Counted from the stretch's first letter, positions 48,763-59,633 are shown. The stretch is DNA of 64,000 bases from Candidatus Nitrosopelagicus sp. (GCA_028345295.1 JAOMDA010000002.1:1-64000), one strand, 5' to 3'. Notes: generated from the sequence alone by a model not told the origin. Program-made: numbers and translations.

Positions 48763-50652
48763 TTATAATTTTTTAATTTTTTCTGTTAGTAGATTATTTA
48801 CTAGGTTTCCTGATGCTTGTCCCCTTACTTGTTTCATTGCTAAACCCATTAGTGAGCTAATTGACCGCATTCCATCTTCTTTAATTTTATCTAAATTATC
48901 TTCAATAATCACATCTAAAATTTTACTTAACTCTTCTTTAGTCAAATTTTTGATAGACGCATTTTGAATTGCTTCGGATACAGATACTGCTTTTCCTGAC
49001 ATTATTTGCTTAAAGATTATCTCTATTGATTCTTTAGAAATTTTATTATCATTTAGTAAATCAAAAGCATCAAAAATTTGTTTATTTTTTAAAAGAGAAG
49101 TATCAAAATTATTTCTTTGAAGATTAGTAATTGTTGAACATAAGACTGATGCCACAAAGTTAGGAGACGCTTTATCATTGGAACAAATTTTTTCAAATAA
49201 TTCAAAATATTCAGAATCAAAAATTTGTTCTGATAGCTGTTGATTAATTTTATATTTTTTTTGAATCTGTATAATTGTTTCATCCCAAGATTTTGGGATC
49301 ATGGATATTGCATTATCTAATTCAATGTTAGATACCTTAATGGTTGGAATATCTGTTTCAGGATACATTCTTGATGCACCAGGTCTTGGTCTTAGAAAGA
49401 TTGTTTCGTTAGTTGGTGTAGCAGCTCTTGTTTCTGCTAATGGTCCATTCTTTGCATTTTTTATTCTATTAATTATCGAGTTAATTGCAAAATCAAGCGT
49501 AGGTTCTTTTCCTGCTACAATTAAAAATGCATCATCTTGTTCCAACCCTAAATATTTTCTTACTTTTTTAATGTCTTCATTTTCAATTCCATAATTTGGC
49601 AATTCGTCTGAATGAAATATACCACCAATTCCAAAGAATCTAACTAGTTGACCAATTTCTTTACCTAGTCTAATTCCAGGAAATGGTTCAAAGCCAAAAA
49701 CACCAGAAAATTTTCTTACTCTAATAGCCTTAATTACATTCTCATTTTCTAGTGATTTTTTAATTATCTTTGAATTACAGTTTTCTAATAGATTAGTAAT
49801 CACAAAAATATCATTTTCATCAATATTATATTTACCAAACGAATTAATTTTTTCAGAGATTAGTTTTAATCCATATTGTCTTTTTGCCTCATATTCGATA
49901 ATTTTTTCTAGTTGTTCTAATTGTTGAACACCTTTGATTTCTACAACACCACCACCATCAATTGAAACATTTACGTCCTGTCTAATTGTCCCTATTCCTC
50001 TTGCAACTTTTTTAGTTACTCTAAGTAGTCGTCCAAGTGTTAATGCTATTTTTCTAACAAAAATTGGATTACCAGATACAGGTTCTAATGCAATTTCGAT
50101 TAGTGGTACACCTAATCGATCTAAACTAAAAAATCTCTGGTTATTCTCATCTTTGATGAGTTTTGCAGCATCTTCTTCTAGACAAACTGCTTGAACACCA
50201 ACTTGTTTTCCATCAACTGTAATTTTTCCTCCTTGTGCAATTAACATTGTCCTTTGAAATCCTGAAGTGTTTGAACCATCAATCACCGTCTTACGCATAA
50301 CATGAATTTCACTAAAAATTTTAGAATTTAATGCAGAAGATATCAATAATGCAGTTTCCTTTGCATTTACGTCCAGATCATGAGGAGGTTCATCATCCTT
50401 TTCTACCAAACAAGAACTATTTTGATTTTCATAATACACAATTGTCTTTGATTTTGAGCTTTCAAATAATGCTGCAGGATCAATTTTTCCAAGCTCACTT
50501 TTTGCAGCTCTTAATTTTCTAGTAAATTTACCTGTATATTCAGTATTTTCAGTAGGTTCACAATTACAAAATAATTTTTTATTTGTATCTAATTGCTGAT
50601 GAATTTCAAGTCCAACTTTTAATCCAATTTTATCTATTTCTAATTCTGACAT
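48763..50652 (-). CDS. gatE: Glutamyl-tRNA(Gln) amidotransferase subunit E
   Basis: 'GLKVGLEIHQQLDTNKKLFCNCEP', 'TVIDGSNTSGFQRTMLIAQGG', 'YPETDIPTIKVS', YqeY-like tail. Confidence 0.96.
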   Translation of the reverse strand: MSELEIDKIGLKVGLEIHQQLDTNKKLFCNCEPTENTEYTGKFTRKLRAAKSELGKIDPAALFESSKSKTIVYYENQNSSCLVEKDDEPPHDLDVNAKETALLISSALNSKIFSEIHVMRKTVIDGSNTSGFQRTMLIAQGGKITVDGKQVGVQAVCLEEDAAKLIKDENNQRFFSLDRLGVPLIEIALEPVSGNPIFVRKIALTLGRLLRVTKKVARGIGTIRQDVNVSIDGGGVVEIKGVQQLEQLEKIIEYEAKRQYGLKLISEKINSFGKYNIDENDIFVITNLLENCNSKIIKKSLENENVIKAIRVRKFSGVFGFEPFPGIRLGKEIGQLVRFFGIGGIFHSDELPNYGIENEDIKKVRKYLGLEQDDAFLIVAGKEPTLDFAINSIINRIKNAKNGPLAETRAATPTNETIFLRPRPGASRMYPETDIPTIKVSNIELDNAISMIPKSWDETIIQIQKKYKINQQLSEQIFDSEYFELFEKICSNDKASPNFVASVLCSTITNLQRNNFDTSLLKNKQIFDAFDLLNDNKISKESIEIIFKQIMSGKAVSVSEAIQNASIKNLTKEELSKILDVIIEDNLDKIKEDGMRSISSLMGLAMKQVRGQASGNLVNNLLTEKIKKL

Positions 50653-50662
50653 TTTTTCATCA

Positions 50663-51952
50663 TTACTCTGTAAATTCCGATGCAGTATTTTGCAGCATCA
50701 ATTTTTTCATACCTTCAATATCTTCAGAGTTTCCTAACGCCCACATTGCTTTAACAAGAGCCACTTCTGGAATTATGTCTTGTAGTGGTGTGATACCCAA
50801 ATCCATCAAGTCTCTACCACTTTCATAAACTGTCATTCTAATGCGCCCATCAATACATTGTGATGTCATACCCAGAAACAATCCTTTTTCATTTGCCTTT
50901 TTTACTACGTTATACATTGTATTTCCAATATGACCAAGACCAGTACCTTCAAAAATAATTGCTTTATAGCCAGATTCAATTAGATGATCTATTTGTTCTG
51001 GATCATAACCAGGATAGTATTTCACTAAAGCAACTTTAGTATCTATTTGTAATTTTGGGTTGTATTCTTTTTTAGTAAAAAATTCTTTTTTTTCATTTTT
51101 CATTATTTTATCTTCATTAATTATAAATGCAGGATTGTTTCCTATAGTTTTAAACGCACTTCTTTTACTAGTATGATTTTTTCTGACTCTTGTACCAAAA
51201 TGGCAAGCAATCGCATCATCTGTATCATTGTGATGCATTACAATGAAAACTCCATTAGTATCTACGTTGACAGCAAATCTAATTGCAGCTAAGAGATTAA
51301 CTGCAGCATCAGATGATGGTCTGTCTGATGATCTTTGAGAGCCAACAAGTACTATTGGGATTGGAAATCCTGAGAGTGCAAATGATAAAAATGCAGAACT
51401 ATAATGCATTGTATCTGTACCATGTGCAATAATTATTCCTTTGTAATCTGAATTTGCCAAACCATTAATTTTTTGAGCAGTTTTAATCCAGTGTTCTGGT
51501 TGTAAATTTTCTGAATATTCAGAAAATAGTACTTGTGCATCAACATTAGCAATTTTTGAAATTTCTGGTACTGCATCATTTAGATCAGATGCTGTCAAAG
51601 CAGGTGTTACAGCACCTGTTCTATAATCTACTGTACTAGCTATTGTACCTCCAGTTGATAATAATAAAATTTTAGGCAAATCAGAATTAGTTTTCTTAAC
51701 ATTTTCTACTTCAACAGGTTTTTCAGCAGACGAAATCTTTTCAATTTTCTCAATTTTTTCTAATTCAATTCCTATGTTGTATCCACTTTTGAGTTTTAGA
51801 ACTATGTGTGAATCTTGGCTAGTCTCATATCTTGGCATTAGAATACCGGTGTATGATAGATCTGCGATAATTTTTATTAAATCACCAATCTCTATGTTAT
51901 TCTTATTGAGAAGTTCAAGAGATTTGTCTCTGTAACCTTTCAGATCAGCCAT
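50663..51952 (-). CDS. gatD: Glutamyl-tRNA(Gln) amidotransferase subunit D (asparaginase-like)
   Basis: 'ILLLSTGGTIASTVDYRTGAVTPALTASDL', 'GIIIAHGTDTMHYSSAFLSFAL', 'VLVGSQRSSDRPSSDAAVNLLAAIRFA'. Confidence 0.96.
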   Translation of the reverse strand: MADLKGYRDKSLELLNKNNIEIGDLIKIIADLSYTGILMPRYETSQDSHIVLKLKSGYNIGIELEKIEKIEKISSAEKPVEVENVKKTNSDLPKILLLSTGGTIASTVDYRTGAVTPALTASDLNDAVPEISKIANVDAQVLFSEYSENLQPEHWIKTAQKINGLANSDYKGIIIAHGTDTMHYSSAFLSFALSGFPIPIVLVGSQRSSDRPSSDAAVNLLAAIRFAVNVDTNGVFIVMHHNDTDDAIACHFGTRVRKNHTSKRSAFKTIGNNPAFIINEDKIMKNEKKEFFTKKEYNPKLQIDTKVALVKYYPGYDPEQIDHLIESGYKAIIFEGTGLGHIGNTMYNVVKKANEKGLFLGMTSQCIDGRIRMTVYESGRDLMDLGITPLQDIIPEVALVKAMWALGNSEDIEGMKKLMLQNTASEFTE

Positions 51953-51984
51953 TTACTAAGAATTAACTTGTTATTTTATTAAAA

Positions 51985-54180
51985 CTACCTGTAGTATGAG
52001 GCTACTAATTTTTCGCCAAGTTTCAAATCTTTTTGCTCTCTTACCTTCTTTACTGCTTCTTCAAAGTGCTTCATAGTGACTTTAGCTTTTGCAGCTTCTT
52101 TTTCTACGGCTTTAGGATCTGGTGCATTATCAAGATGCTCATGAACAACTAAAGATACTGCAGTATTGGCTATAGATGCAACATCTGCACCACTCAAACC
52201 ATCAGTATTTTCAGCTAATTTCTCATAGTCAATCTTATCAGGGCCATTTGGATCAGCAATAGGGATATCTTCACAATTAATCTTCAAAATGCTCTTTCTA
52301 CTTTCTTTATCAGGTAATGGTATCTGAATGATTTTATCAAATCTTCCAGGTCTTAATAATGCTGGATCAATCATATCTGCTCTGTTTGTTGCAGCAAGTA
52401 CTACCACACCATGCATATTTTCCATACCATCTAATTCTGTTAATAGTTGACTAACAACTCTCTCGGTCACTGCTGTTTCTCCACCAGCCCCTCTGATAGG
52501 TGCAATTGAATCAATCTCATCAAAGAAAATTACACATGGAGCTGATTGTCTTGCTCGTTTGAAAATTTCTCTAATTCCTCTTTCTGATTCTCCAACCCAC
52601 TTTGATAATAATTCAGGACCTCTTACTGAAACGAAATTTGCTTCACTTTGTGTTGCAACTGCTTTTGCCATCAAAGTCTTTCCAGTTCCACTAGGGCCGT
52701 GTAATAATATACCTCTAGGCATTTTATGACCTAGTTTATCATATAATCCAGGATATTTCATAGGCCATTCTACTGCCTCCATCAATTCTCTTTTCACTTC
52801 TGCTAATCCACCAACTTGTTCCCATTGTACATCAGGATTTTCAATGAATACTTCCCTCATTCCAGATGGAGTAACTTCAACTAGTGCTTTTTTGAAGTCA
52901 TCAGAATTAACAATTAATTTATCTAGTGTCTCTGGAGGAATTTTTTCTTCTTCTAAGTTTAATTCAGGAAGCAGTCTACGCAAACACTTCATAGCTGCTT
53001 CTTTACATAAATATTCTAAATCTGCTCCTACGTAGCCATGACTAACTGCAGCAATTTTATCAATAACCACAGAATCATCACCTTCAGTTGATAGAGGCAT
53101 GTTTCGTGTGTGAATTTGTAAAATTTCATGCCTACCTTTTTTATCAGGAACTTTAATCTCAATTTCTCTATCAAATCTTCCAGGTCGTCTCAGTGCAGGA
53201 TCAATTGCATTTGGTCTGTTTGTTGCAGAAATTACAATTACTTTTCCTCGTGCCTCTAAACCATCCATTAACGACAACATTTGTGAGACAACTCTTCTTT
53301 CTACCTCACCAGTTACCTCTTCTCTTTTTGGTGCAATTGAATCAATCTCATCAACGAATATAATTGATGGAGCTTTTTCTCTTGCCTCCTTGAAAATTTC
53401 TCTTAACCTTGCTTCACTTTCACCATAAAACTTACTCATAATTTCTGGACCAGAAATACTAATGAAATGTGCATTACTTTCATTTGCAACTGCTTTTGCC
53501 AAAAGTGTTTTTCCAGTTCCAGGAGGACCATACAACATTACACCCTTTGGTGCTTCTATTCCTAACTTTTCAAATATTTCTGGATGTCTTAATGGAAGTT
53601 CAATCATTTCACGAACTTTCTTTATTTCATCTCTTATACCACCAATATCTTCGTATGTTACTTGAGGTACACCTCTTAACGTCTCACCTTTTTCTGCAAT
53701 ATGGAATGCTGTTTTTTGTGTAACAAGTACAGCATCTGCTGCTGGTGTAACACCAATTACTTGGAATGTTAAACGACCACCAAAGTATGGAACCATTACA
53801 TTATCACCTTTAATCAAAGGAACACTTTCTAATGCATCAGCAAGATATCGTTCATCAATAGGTGGGATTGCTTCTAACGGAGCAACTACTACCTTTTCTG
53901 CTGGTACAGCTTTAATCTTTTTTACAGTTATTGCGTCACCTATGGCAATTCCCGAATTGTTTCTTCCCAATCCATCTATTCTAATAATGCCTTTACCTTC
54001 ATCAGATGGATATAATGGAAGACATTTTGCAACAGTTCTTCTTTTACCTTTTAATTCTATAACATCTCCTGTTGATGCACTCAATGTATCCATTGAATCA
54101 TAATCAATTCTAGCTACACCTCTACCAACATCTCTGGTATATGCCTCTAGAACTTTTAGAGTTAATTCATTTTCAGCCAT
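51985..54180 (-). CDS. Cdc48/VCP-type tandem AAA ATPase
   Basis: Two AAA modules: '[23 protein letters not shown]', '[23 protein letters not shown]'; N-domain '[31 protein letters not shown]'. Confidence 0.96.
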   Translation of the reverse strand: MAENELTLKVLEAYTRDVGRGVARIDYDSMDTLSASTGDVIELKGKRRTVAKCLPLYPSDEGKGIIRIDGLGRNNSGIAIGDAITVKKIKAVPAEKVVVAPLEAIPPIDERYLADALESVPLIKGDNVMVPYFGGRLTFQVIGVTPAADAVLVTQKTAFHIAEKGETLRGVPQVTYEDIGGIRDEIKKVREMIELPLRHPEIFEKLGIEAPKGVMLYGPPGTGKTLLAKAVANESNAHFISISGPEIMSKFYGESEARLREIFKEAREKAPSIIFVDEIDSIAPKREEVTGEVERRVVSQMLSLMDGLEARGKVIVISATNRPNAIDPALRRPGRFDREIEIKVPDKKGRHEILQIHTRNMPLSTEGDDSVVIDKIAAVSHGYVGADLEYLCKEAAMKCLRRLLPELNLEEEKIPPETLDKLIVNSDDFKKALVEVTPSGMREVFIENPDVQWEQVGGLAEVKRELMEAVEWPMKYPGLYDKLGHKMPRGILLHGPSGTGKTLMAKAVATQSEANFVSVRGPELLSKWVGESERGIREIFKRARQSAPCVIFFDEIDSIAPIRGAGGETAVTERVVSQLLTELDGMENMHGVVVLAATNRADMIDPALLRPGRFDKIIQIPLPDKESRKSILKINCEDIPIADPNGPDKIDYEKLAENTDGLSGADVASIANTAVSLVVHEHLDNAPDPKAVEKEAAKAKVTMKHFEEAVKKVREQKDLKLGEKLVASYYR

Positions 54181-54286
54181 ACGATATCTCTCTTCGGTCT
54201 TTTTTTATATATTTAGCGTATTATTGTTCTGATCTCACTTTTGTTGATCACAAGCTTAAAATCATGATCCTAGACATTCGTCAACA

Positions 54287-55030
54287 TTGGGTAAAAGACC
54301 ATTAGTACGTAAGCGTGGCCGTGGAGGCATGCAGTTTAGGGCTGCAGTCACTAATAAGATAAAGCCTGCAAAATATCCTGGATTTGATCTTGATGGCTCT
54401 TATCAAGGCGAAATAATTGATATTGTACATGAGAGTGGACGTGACGTTCCTTTATCCAAAGTAAGATTTGATGATGGCTCAATTTCATTTATTCCAGCAA
54501 TTCTTGGAACAACAGTTGGTTCAAAAATTAACTTTTCATTAGCTGCTGAAGTCATAGATGGAAATGTAATTAGTATTCAGAATATTCCAGATGGAACAAC
54601 TGTTTGTAATGTTGAAAAACACTTTGGTGATGGTGGCGCATTAATCAAATCAGCAGGTGGGAATGCAACAGTGTTCACACATACTGAAAAAGGTGTTACA
54701 CTAAAACTTGCATCAGGAAAATTTACCACATTAAATCCAAAAAATAGAGCAATGATTGGAACACTTGCAGGTGGTGGTGTTGGAGATAGACCACTTATGC
54801 GTGCAGGTGTTAAATGGAGAAGATTTAGATCAAAAGGTCACAAATATCCAATTGTTAGAGGTGTTGCACAAGCTGCATATCAACATCCACACGGTGGCGG
54901 AAGACACCAACACGTAGGTCAGAGTTCTACCGTATCACGTAATGCACCACCAGGTGCCAAAGTAGGAAGCATTGCTGCCAGAAAAACTGGCAGAGCTAGA
55001 ATCAAAGAAAGAAAACAATCACAAAAATAG
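54287..55030 (+). CDS. rpl2: 50S ribosomal protein L2
   Basis: 'GKRPLVRKRGRGGMQFRAAV', 'KPAKYPGFDLDGSYQGEIIDIVHESGRDVPLSKVRFDDG', 'RGVAQAAYQHPHGGGRHQHVGQSSTVSRNAPPGAKVG'; TTG start. Confidence 0.97.
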   Translation: MGKRPLVRKRGRGGMQFRAAVTNKIKPAKYPGFDLDGSYQGEIIDIVHESGRDVPLSKVRFDDGSISFIPAILGTTVGSKINFSLAAEVIDGNVISIQNIPDGTTVCNVEKHFGDGGALIKSAGGNATVFTHTEKGVTLKLASGKFTTLNPKNRAMIGTLAGGGVGDRPLMRAGVKWRRFRSKGHKYPIVRGVAQAAYQHPHGGGRHQHVGQSSTVSRNAPPGAKVGSIAARKTGRARIKERKQSQK

Positions 55031-55072
55031 TTATTTCAAAAAACTGATTAATGCATATTACAAACCATCAGT

Positions 55073-55351
55073 ATGGTAGAAGAATCTGTACATATCTTAG
55101 TAACTGGAAAAGTTCAAGGTGTTTTTTTTAGACAGGCAACAAAAGTTGTTGCTGTAAAAAATAATGTTACCGGTTGGGTAAAGAATCTAGAAAGTGGTCA
55201 AGTAGAAATTCTACTGGAAGGTGACGCTCAAAATGTAAATTCAGTTATTGACTGGTGCCACAATGGTCCTGCTAATTCAAGAGTAGATGAAATTAAAATT
55301 AAACAACAAGAATTCTCAGGGCAATACTCAAATTTTGAAGTTTTGTATTAG
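55073..55351 (+). CDS. Acylphosphatase
   Basis: 'HILVTGKVQGVFFRQATKVVAVKNNVTGWVKNLESGQVEILLEGD'. Confidence 0.95.
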   Translation: MVEESVHILVTGKVQGVFFRQATKVVAVKNNVTGWVKNLESGQVEILLEGDAQNVNSVIDWCHNGPANSRVDEIKIKQQEFSGQYSNFEVLY

Positions 55352-55680
55352 TGAATTAAATCATACGCATCTTTTAATATTTTTTTTAGTTCAGTTGTAT
55401 CATTGTCAGGAAAAATCTCTAAAGATACAATAGGGATTTTCCTATCTTTTTGAATTTTTATTAGTATGGAATTGTGTGTTGGTTCAAAATCAGCAAACCA
55501 TCTGAAAGTCATTGATTTACAAAAAACAACCCTATGCATTCGAATATCTTCTATTGATTTGTTGCCTAGATTCAAGCAAAATACTCTCAATTCATCAAAT
55601 TTTGGTTTTACATGTTCTGGAATCTGTTTATGAAAATCCTCATACGTTCGTCCATTTCCAACTCCGATTAAATTTTCCAT
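55348..55680 (-). CDS. Hypothetical protein (110 aa)
   Basis: Intact ORF convergent with acylphosphatase; no recognised motif. Confidence 0.6.
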   Translation of the reverse strand: MENLIGVGNGRTYEDFHKQIPEHVKPKFDELRVFCLNLGNKSIEDIRMHRVVFCKSMTFRWFADFEPTHNSILIKIQKDRKIPIVSLEIFPDNDTTELKKILKDAYDLIH

Positions 55681-55730
55681 ATCATACTTCTTTTAATTCA
55701 TAATTTAATGATATATTTGAAAAATTTAGT

Positions 55731-56044
55731 GTAGTAGCCCTGCTGGTTCTAGTCTAGACTAATAGCCCCATTTCAAGGCATACAAGATCCGCCACGTTGA
55801 CGAGGAAGCGTGGATGCTCCAACTTAGGATTGCTCCCTCCCGGACCTCATCCCTTTCGATGGTTCGGTCTTAAGAATTATCCCTTCGGATAATCTCAGTC
55901 CTGCAACCACCCGCCTCGGCGTGATTTCATTTCCGCACACCAAGCGGGAATTATCTGTCTAGAGATTTACCCAGCAGTTACTGATCTCTGCTTATAGCCG
56001 GTTTCAGAATAGGGCACGGCTGGCACCCTGATCCTCCCTACTAC
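55731..56044 (-). ncRNA. Archaeal SRP RNA (7S)
   Basis: Terminal helix 5' GTAGTAG / 3' CTACTAC on the sense (minus) strand, length 314 nt, helix-8 core GAGGTCCGGGAGGGAGCAA matching the SRP signature (E. coli 4.5S CAGGTCCGGAAGGAAGCAG). Confidence 0.92.
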
Positions 56045-56060
56045 GATCTTACTTAGAACT

Positions 56061-56990
56061 TTATGTTATATTTGAATTGGATCTTTCTTTCTTGAGGTTT
56101 GTTATCATGGTGCATACGGAACAAATTTTTCCAGTACATTCATTCCCACAAATATCACAATTTCTTTTTTCTTTTTCATCATTATTTTTCATAATATCAG
56201 AAATTTTTAGAATTGAATGATACATACTGTTTTTAATTCCACTTCGATTGTCTTCTAACATATTAAGAAATTCACGTATTTCAGTTCTTATTCCTTCATT
56301 CATGTGGGGACAAGGTTCTGATTGAAATGGTAAATTATTGGTAAATGCATAAAATACAATTTCAGATTCATAGATTTCTGAAAGTGGTTTTATTTTCCTA
56401 AGTTCTACGTTTTCATTATCAGGATTCATCCATCCAATTCTGTTTGTATCTCCTGATAATGTGTTTATCAAAAATGTCTGTAAAATATCATCAAGATTAT
56501 GTCCAGTTGCAATTACATTAGCTCCAATCTGTCTTGCAGCATGATCGAGTGCTCTTCTTCTAAAAGTACCACAAATAGAACATGATGAAGTTTTTTCGTT
56601 TTCTCTAAGTTCTAGTGATTCAGTTAGTGTTACATCAAATAGTTCCTTGTACGAGTATATCTTGAATTCTACATCTAGTTTTGAACAAAACTCCTTTACT
56701 ATATTTAATGCCTCATCTCTATAACCCGGAATACCTTCATCTATTGTAACTGCTATAATTCTGAAATTATGAGTTTGAGACATTTTTTTTAATGTATCAA
56801 GCAGAACAAGGGAATCCTTTCCTCCAGAAACTCCCACACATACCAAATCACCATTTTTAATCATCTTATATTTTGAGATTGTTTTTGCTGTTTTTCTTAG
56901 AATTGAGTTGGAAAAACATTCAGAACATAGATTTTCACCAGAATATTTTCTGGAATAAACTGCAACATTTTGGCATTTATCACATTGCAT
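56061..56990 (-). CDS. Ncs6/TtuA-family PP-loop tRNA 2-thiolation ATPase
   Basis: N-terminal zinc 'CDKCQNVAVYSRKYSGENLCSECF', 'VCVGVSGGKDSLVLLDTLKKM' PP-loop, 'CSICGTFRRRALDHAARQIGANVIATGHNLDDILQT', C-terminal CxxC..CxxC. Confidence 0.93.
   Translation of the reverse strand: MQCDKCQNVAVYSRKYSGENLCSECFSNSILRKTAKTISKYKMIKNGDLVCVGVSGGKDSLVLLDTLKKMSQTHNFRIIAVTIDEGIPGYRDEALNIVKEFCSKLDVEFKIYSYKELFDVTLTESLELRENEKTSSCSICGTFRRRALDHAARQIGANVIATGHNLDDILQTFLINTLSGDTNRIGWMNPDNENVELRKIKPLSEIYESEIVFYAFTNNLPFQSEPCPHMNEGIRTEIREFLNMLEDNRSGIKNSMYHSILKISDIMKNNDEKEKRNCDICGNECTGKICSVCTMITNLKKERSNSNIT
56067..56073 (-). promoter_or_regulatory. Candidate TATA box for the SRP RNA (AAATATA on the minus strand), inside the 3' end of the Ncs6-like CDS
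   Basis: AAATATAAC lies 23-29 nt upstream of the SRP RNA 5' terminal helix; overlaps the last codons of the CDS ending at 56061. Confidence 0.5.
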
Positions 56991-57026
56991 AATTAGAAAA
57001 ATGTCTATTGTTTAATATCTCATTCT

Positions 57027-58229
57027 TTAGATTGTAAACCAACCTGATTTCATATAAGATAATCCTATATTTAGTCCAAATATTATGAACGTGAATGCAT
57101 ATACAGTCATCATTGTCCCATTTACTGCTTTTTCAGAAATTTTCTTGTCAATTATAGTATGGATAAATTTTCCTCCATCTAAAATTGGTAATGGAAGCAT
57201 GTTGATAATTCCTATAAAAAATGAAATCATCCATAACCATAACAGAAACATCGAAACATGAGGATTACTCCACTCTATGAAATTATAGATTGGCTTGAAT
57301 GATAAATTATTGTCTCGCATAATTCCTACCAAACCTCTTTCAGGATCATCTGGTGAAGGCATTATTGTTATAGGAAATAAAATTTCTTGATCATCTCTTA
57401 GTATTACTACATCTACTGTTTCTCCTGGCTTCAGATCAACCTTCTGAAAATCCATCGGCGAAATAATCCTAACACCATCGATATTTGTAATAATATCATT
57501 TTCTTTTATTCCGGCTTTTTCAGCTCCACCTCCTTCAATTACTGATAAAACCAATACACCATCAGGTGATTCATAAAACCAACCCAAAAATGGTTCAGGT
57601 AGTATCATTGCAAATAATGGATTTGTAAGTAATATTGCACCTAATACAAATGCAAAGAGAACATTTGACGTAGCTCCAGCACCAATTACTCTTAATCTAG
57701 AGACTTTTTTTGCTTTATCGAATTCTTCTTCATCAGGTTCTACAAACCCCGCAAACATTGCAATAAAGATTGCAAATCCACCAGTTTTTATCTTAATTTT
57801 CTCAAGTGTTGCAACTATTCCATGTGCACCTTCATGCATCACTAAAACAATTGGTATTGATAATAGAAAGTATAGTATTGCAGAAGCAGATGTTAAAGTA
57901 ACACCTGGAATTAAGACTGTTAGTTCTGCAAATTCAGTTGGTTCAAGAAAGAAATTTGCAATATTTGAAAATAAGAACCAAAATGCAAAACCCATCATTA
58001 AGAATCCAGCAATAACACTGACATCTGCAAAAACTCTGATACCACGTTTTGTTCTTCCAAGTAATCTAGTTAGTGCAGATTGAACCTTATAATTTTTGTA
58101 TGTAAGACTGTATGGTTTTATTGTAAAACCATATTTTTCCAGTTTTAGTACTTTTGCTGTGATAAAAATTCCTACCCAAGCGATTAGAACGTAAATTATT
58201 GCATTATCAGTTATAAAATCTAATTCCAT
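57027..58229 (-). CDS. M50-family site-2 protease with PDZ domain
   Basis: 'VLVMHEGAHGIVATLEKIKIKTGG' (HExxH), PDZ-like 'VLSVIEGGGAEKAGIKENDIITNIDGVRI', 'LPLPILDGGKFIHTI' (LDG). Start placed at internal ATG 58229 because the ORF-track extension to 58322 overlaps divergent CutA. Confidence 0.9.
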   Translation of the reverse strand: MELDFITDNAIIYVLIAWVGIFITAKVLKLEKYGFTIKPYSLTYKNYKVQSALTRLLGRTKRGIRVFADVSVIAGFLMMGFAFWFLFSNIANFFLEPTEFAELTVLIPGVTLTSASAILYFLLSIPIVLVMHEGAHGIVATLEKIKIKTGGFAIFIAMFAGFVEPDEEEFDKAKKVSRLRVIGAGATSNVLFAFVLGAILLTNPLFAMILPEPFLGWFYESPDGVLVLSVIEGGGAEKAGIKENDIITNIDGVRIISPMDFQKVDLKPGETVDVVILRDDQEILFPITIMPSPDDPERGLVGIMRDNNLSFKPIYNFIEWSNPHVSMFLLWLWMISFFIGIINMLPLPILDGGKFIHTIIDKKISEKAVNGTMMTVYAFTFIIFGLNIGLSYMKSGWFTI

Positions 58230-58272
58230 GTGAACGGTAATTTTTTTTAGTATCGTACATTTATCGGTTACT

Positions 58273-58584
58273 ATGGCTTCAGTGATTATCATCTCAACAT
58301 TTCCAGATAAAAAATCAATCACAAATATTGCAAATCAATTAGTAAAGAGAAAATTTGTAGCATGTGTGAATATTACCAAGATCTCATCAATTTATTCATG
58401 GAAAGGAAAGATTGAAAATCAGTCAGAATATCTAGGAATTTTCAAAACTACTAGAAAAAATTTGAAAATTCTAAAAAAAGAATTACAAAGACTTCATCCT
58501 TATGATGTCCCGGAAATTGCTGAGATTAATCCTAGCTCAATAAACAAACCATATTTGAAATGGTTAACTGAAGCTACAGTTTAA
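58273..58584 (+). CDS. cutA: Divalent-cation tolerance protein CutA
   Basis: 'NQLVKRKFVACVNITKISSIYSWKGKIENQSEYLGIFKTT', 'LHPYDVPEIAEI'. Confidence 0.96.
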   Translation: MASVIIISTFPDKKSITNIANQLVKRKFVACVNITKISSIYSWKGKIENQSEYLGIFKTTRKNLKILKKELQRLHPYDVPEIAEINPSSINKPYLKWLTEATV

Positions 58585-59633
58585 CCAGTTACTGGAAATC
58601 TCAGTAGAGATATTATTCCACCCAAGCCAGAGACACGCAGGCCTACATCAGTTGTACTGTCAACACTGAAAATTTTACCACCTTTTGCCTCAACATCATT
58701 TAGAAAGTCCACCACCATTTGTTCATCAAAGTCTTGAATGACTTTCTCAGAGAATACCAATGATTCTATAGCACCAAACTCGTTTGCTTTTCGTGTTTCT
58801 TCTAATCCCATCGAAAATTTCTTACTTGTTTTGTTAGCTAGAAACATCACTTGATCTATAATCTCAGATACTTTACCGAGCTTACTATCCGACATTATTT
58901 CCTTCATGCTTTCTGATTTAGTAAAAATATGAATTCCATCCTCACCACCAGAATCAACACCTTCAATTACCTTGATCTGAATTTTTTGTCCTAAACTAGT
59001 TTTAGAAAGAAAATTTCCAAACTTTTTTCGTGTTTCTCCAGGTCCAAAAATCAATAAAATGTCATCTTTTTGAATAATTGTTGATAATGCTTTAGTTACA
59101 TCATCAAAGAATTTTTCTATTTTGAAATTACTTTTGTATCTTTTTCCACTTGAACCAGAATACATGTTTGGTAAAAGATGTAGATGTGTTCCTTTGAGTC
59201 TACCTATACCACAATCTCCTGTGTCTATAGCAACCAAAAGAAATGTCTCACCATGATCTTTTGCTCTAGCAAGTTTTCTTTCAACAGAAGACCATTTCTT
59301 CTTTTCAAGATTGAATGGTTGTTCGATCTTTATAATAAATGAGTGATGTGAACCATGTGGTACTGCATCATTATTTGATTCTGTGATTATTCCTCCTACA
59401 CGAATTCTGTCTAATACATCATCCAAAGATATTTTTTCAACTTCAATTGCCAGTCTAATTTTTATTCTCTCACCTTTATCTGGCCGTGAATATTCTTTTT
59501 CTTGTTTTATAACACGTGTTGTTTCTCCAATAATCTTATTCCCCTTTTTGATTAATCTGCGAATTGTCAGTAAATCATCTGAATCTTCAGCAATAAATGA
59601 GATTGTATTATCGTCAAGCGTTTTGGTAATCAT
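58581..59633 (-). CDS. pelA: Pelota (aPelota / Dom34) mRNA surveillance protein
   Basis: 'DDLLTIRRLIKKGNKIIGETTRVIK', 'LLVAIDTGDCGIGRLKGTHLHLL', 'IFGPGETRKKF', 'LLRFPV'. Confidence 0.93.
   Translation of the reverse strand: MITKTLDDNTISFIAEDSDDLLTIRRLIKKGNKIIGETTRVIKQEKEYSRPDKGERIKIRLAIEVEKISLDDVLDRIRVGGIITESNNDAVPHGSHHSFIIKIEQPFNLEKKKWSSVERKLARAKDHGETFLLVAIDTGDCGIGRLKGTHLHLLPNMYSGSSGKRYKSNFKIEKFFDDVTKALSTIIQKDDILLIFGPGETRKKFGNFLSKTSLGQKIQIKVIEGVDSGGEDGIHIFTKSESMKEIMSDSKLGKVSEIIDQVMFLANKTSKKFSMGLEETRKANEFGAIESLVFSEKVIQDFDEQMVVDFLNDVEAKGGKIFSVDSTTDVGLRVSGLGGIISLLRFPVTG

Noticed and set aside
54181-54286. Possible second C/D-box sRNA between the Cdc48-like gene and L2p
   Set aside because: Only weak partial boxes (GTGATCA, CATGATT) without correct order, D boxes or a terminal stem.
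57027-58322. N-terminal extension of the M50 protease ORF to 58322
   Set aside because: Residues before MELDFITD are antisense to the CutA start and unlike a membrane protease N-terminus.
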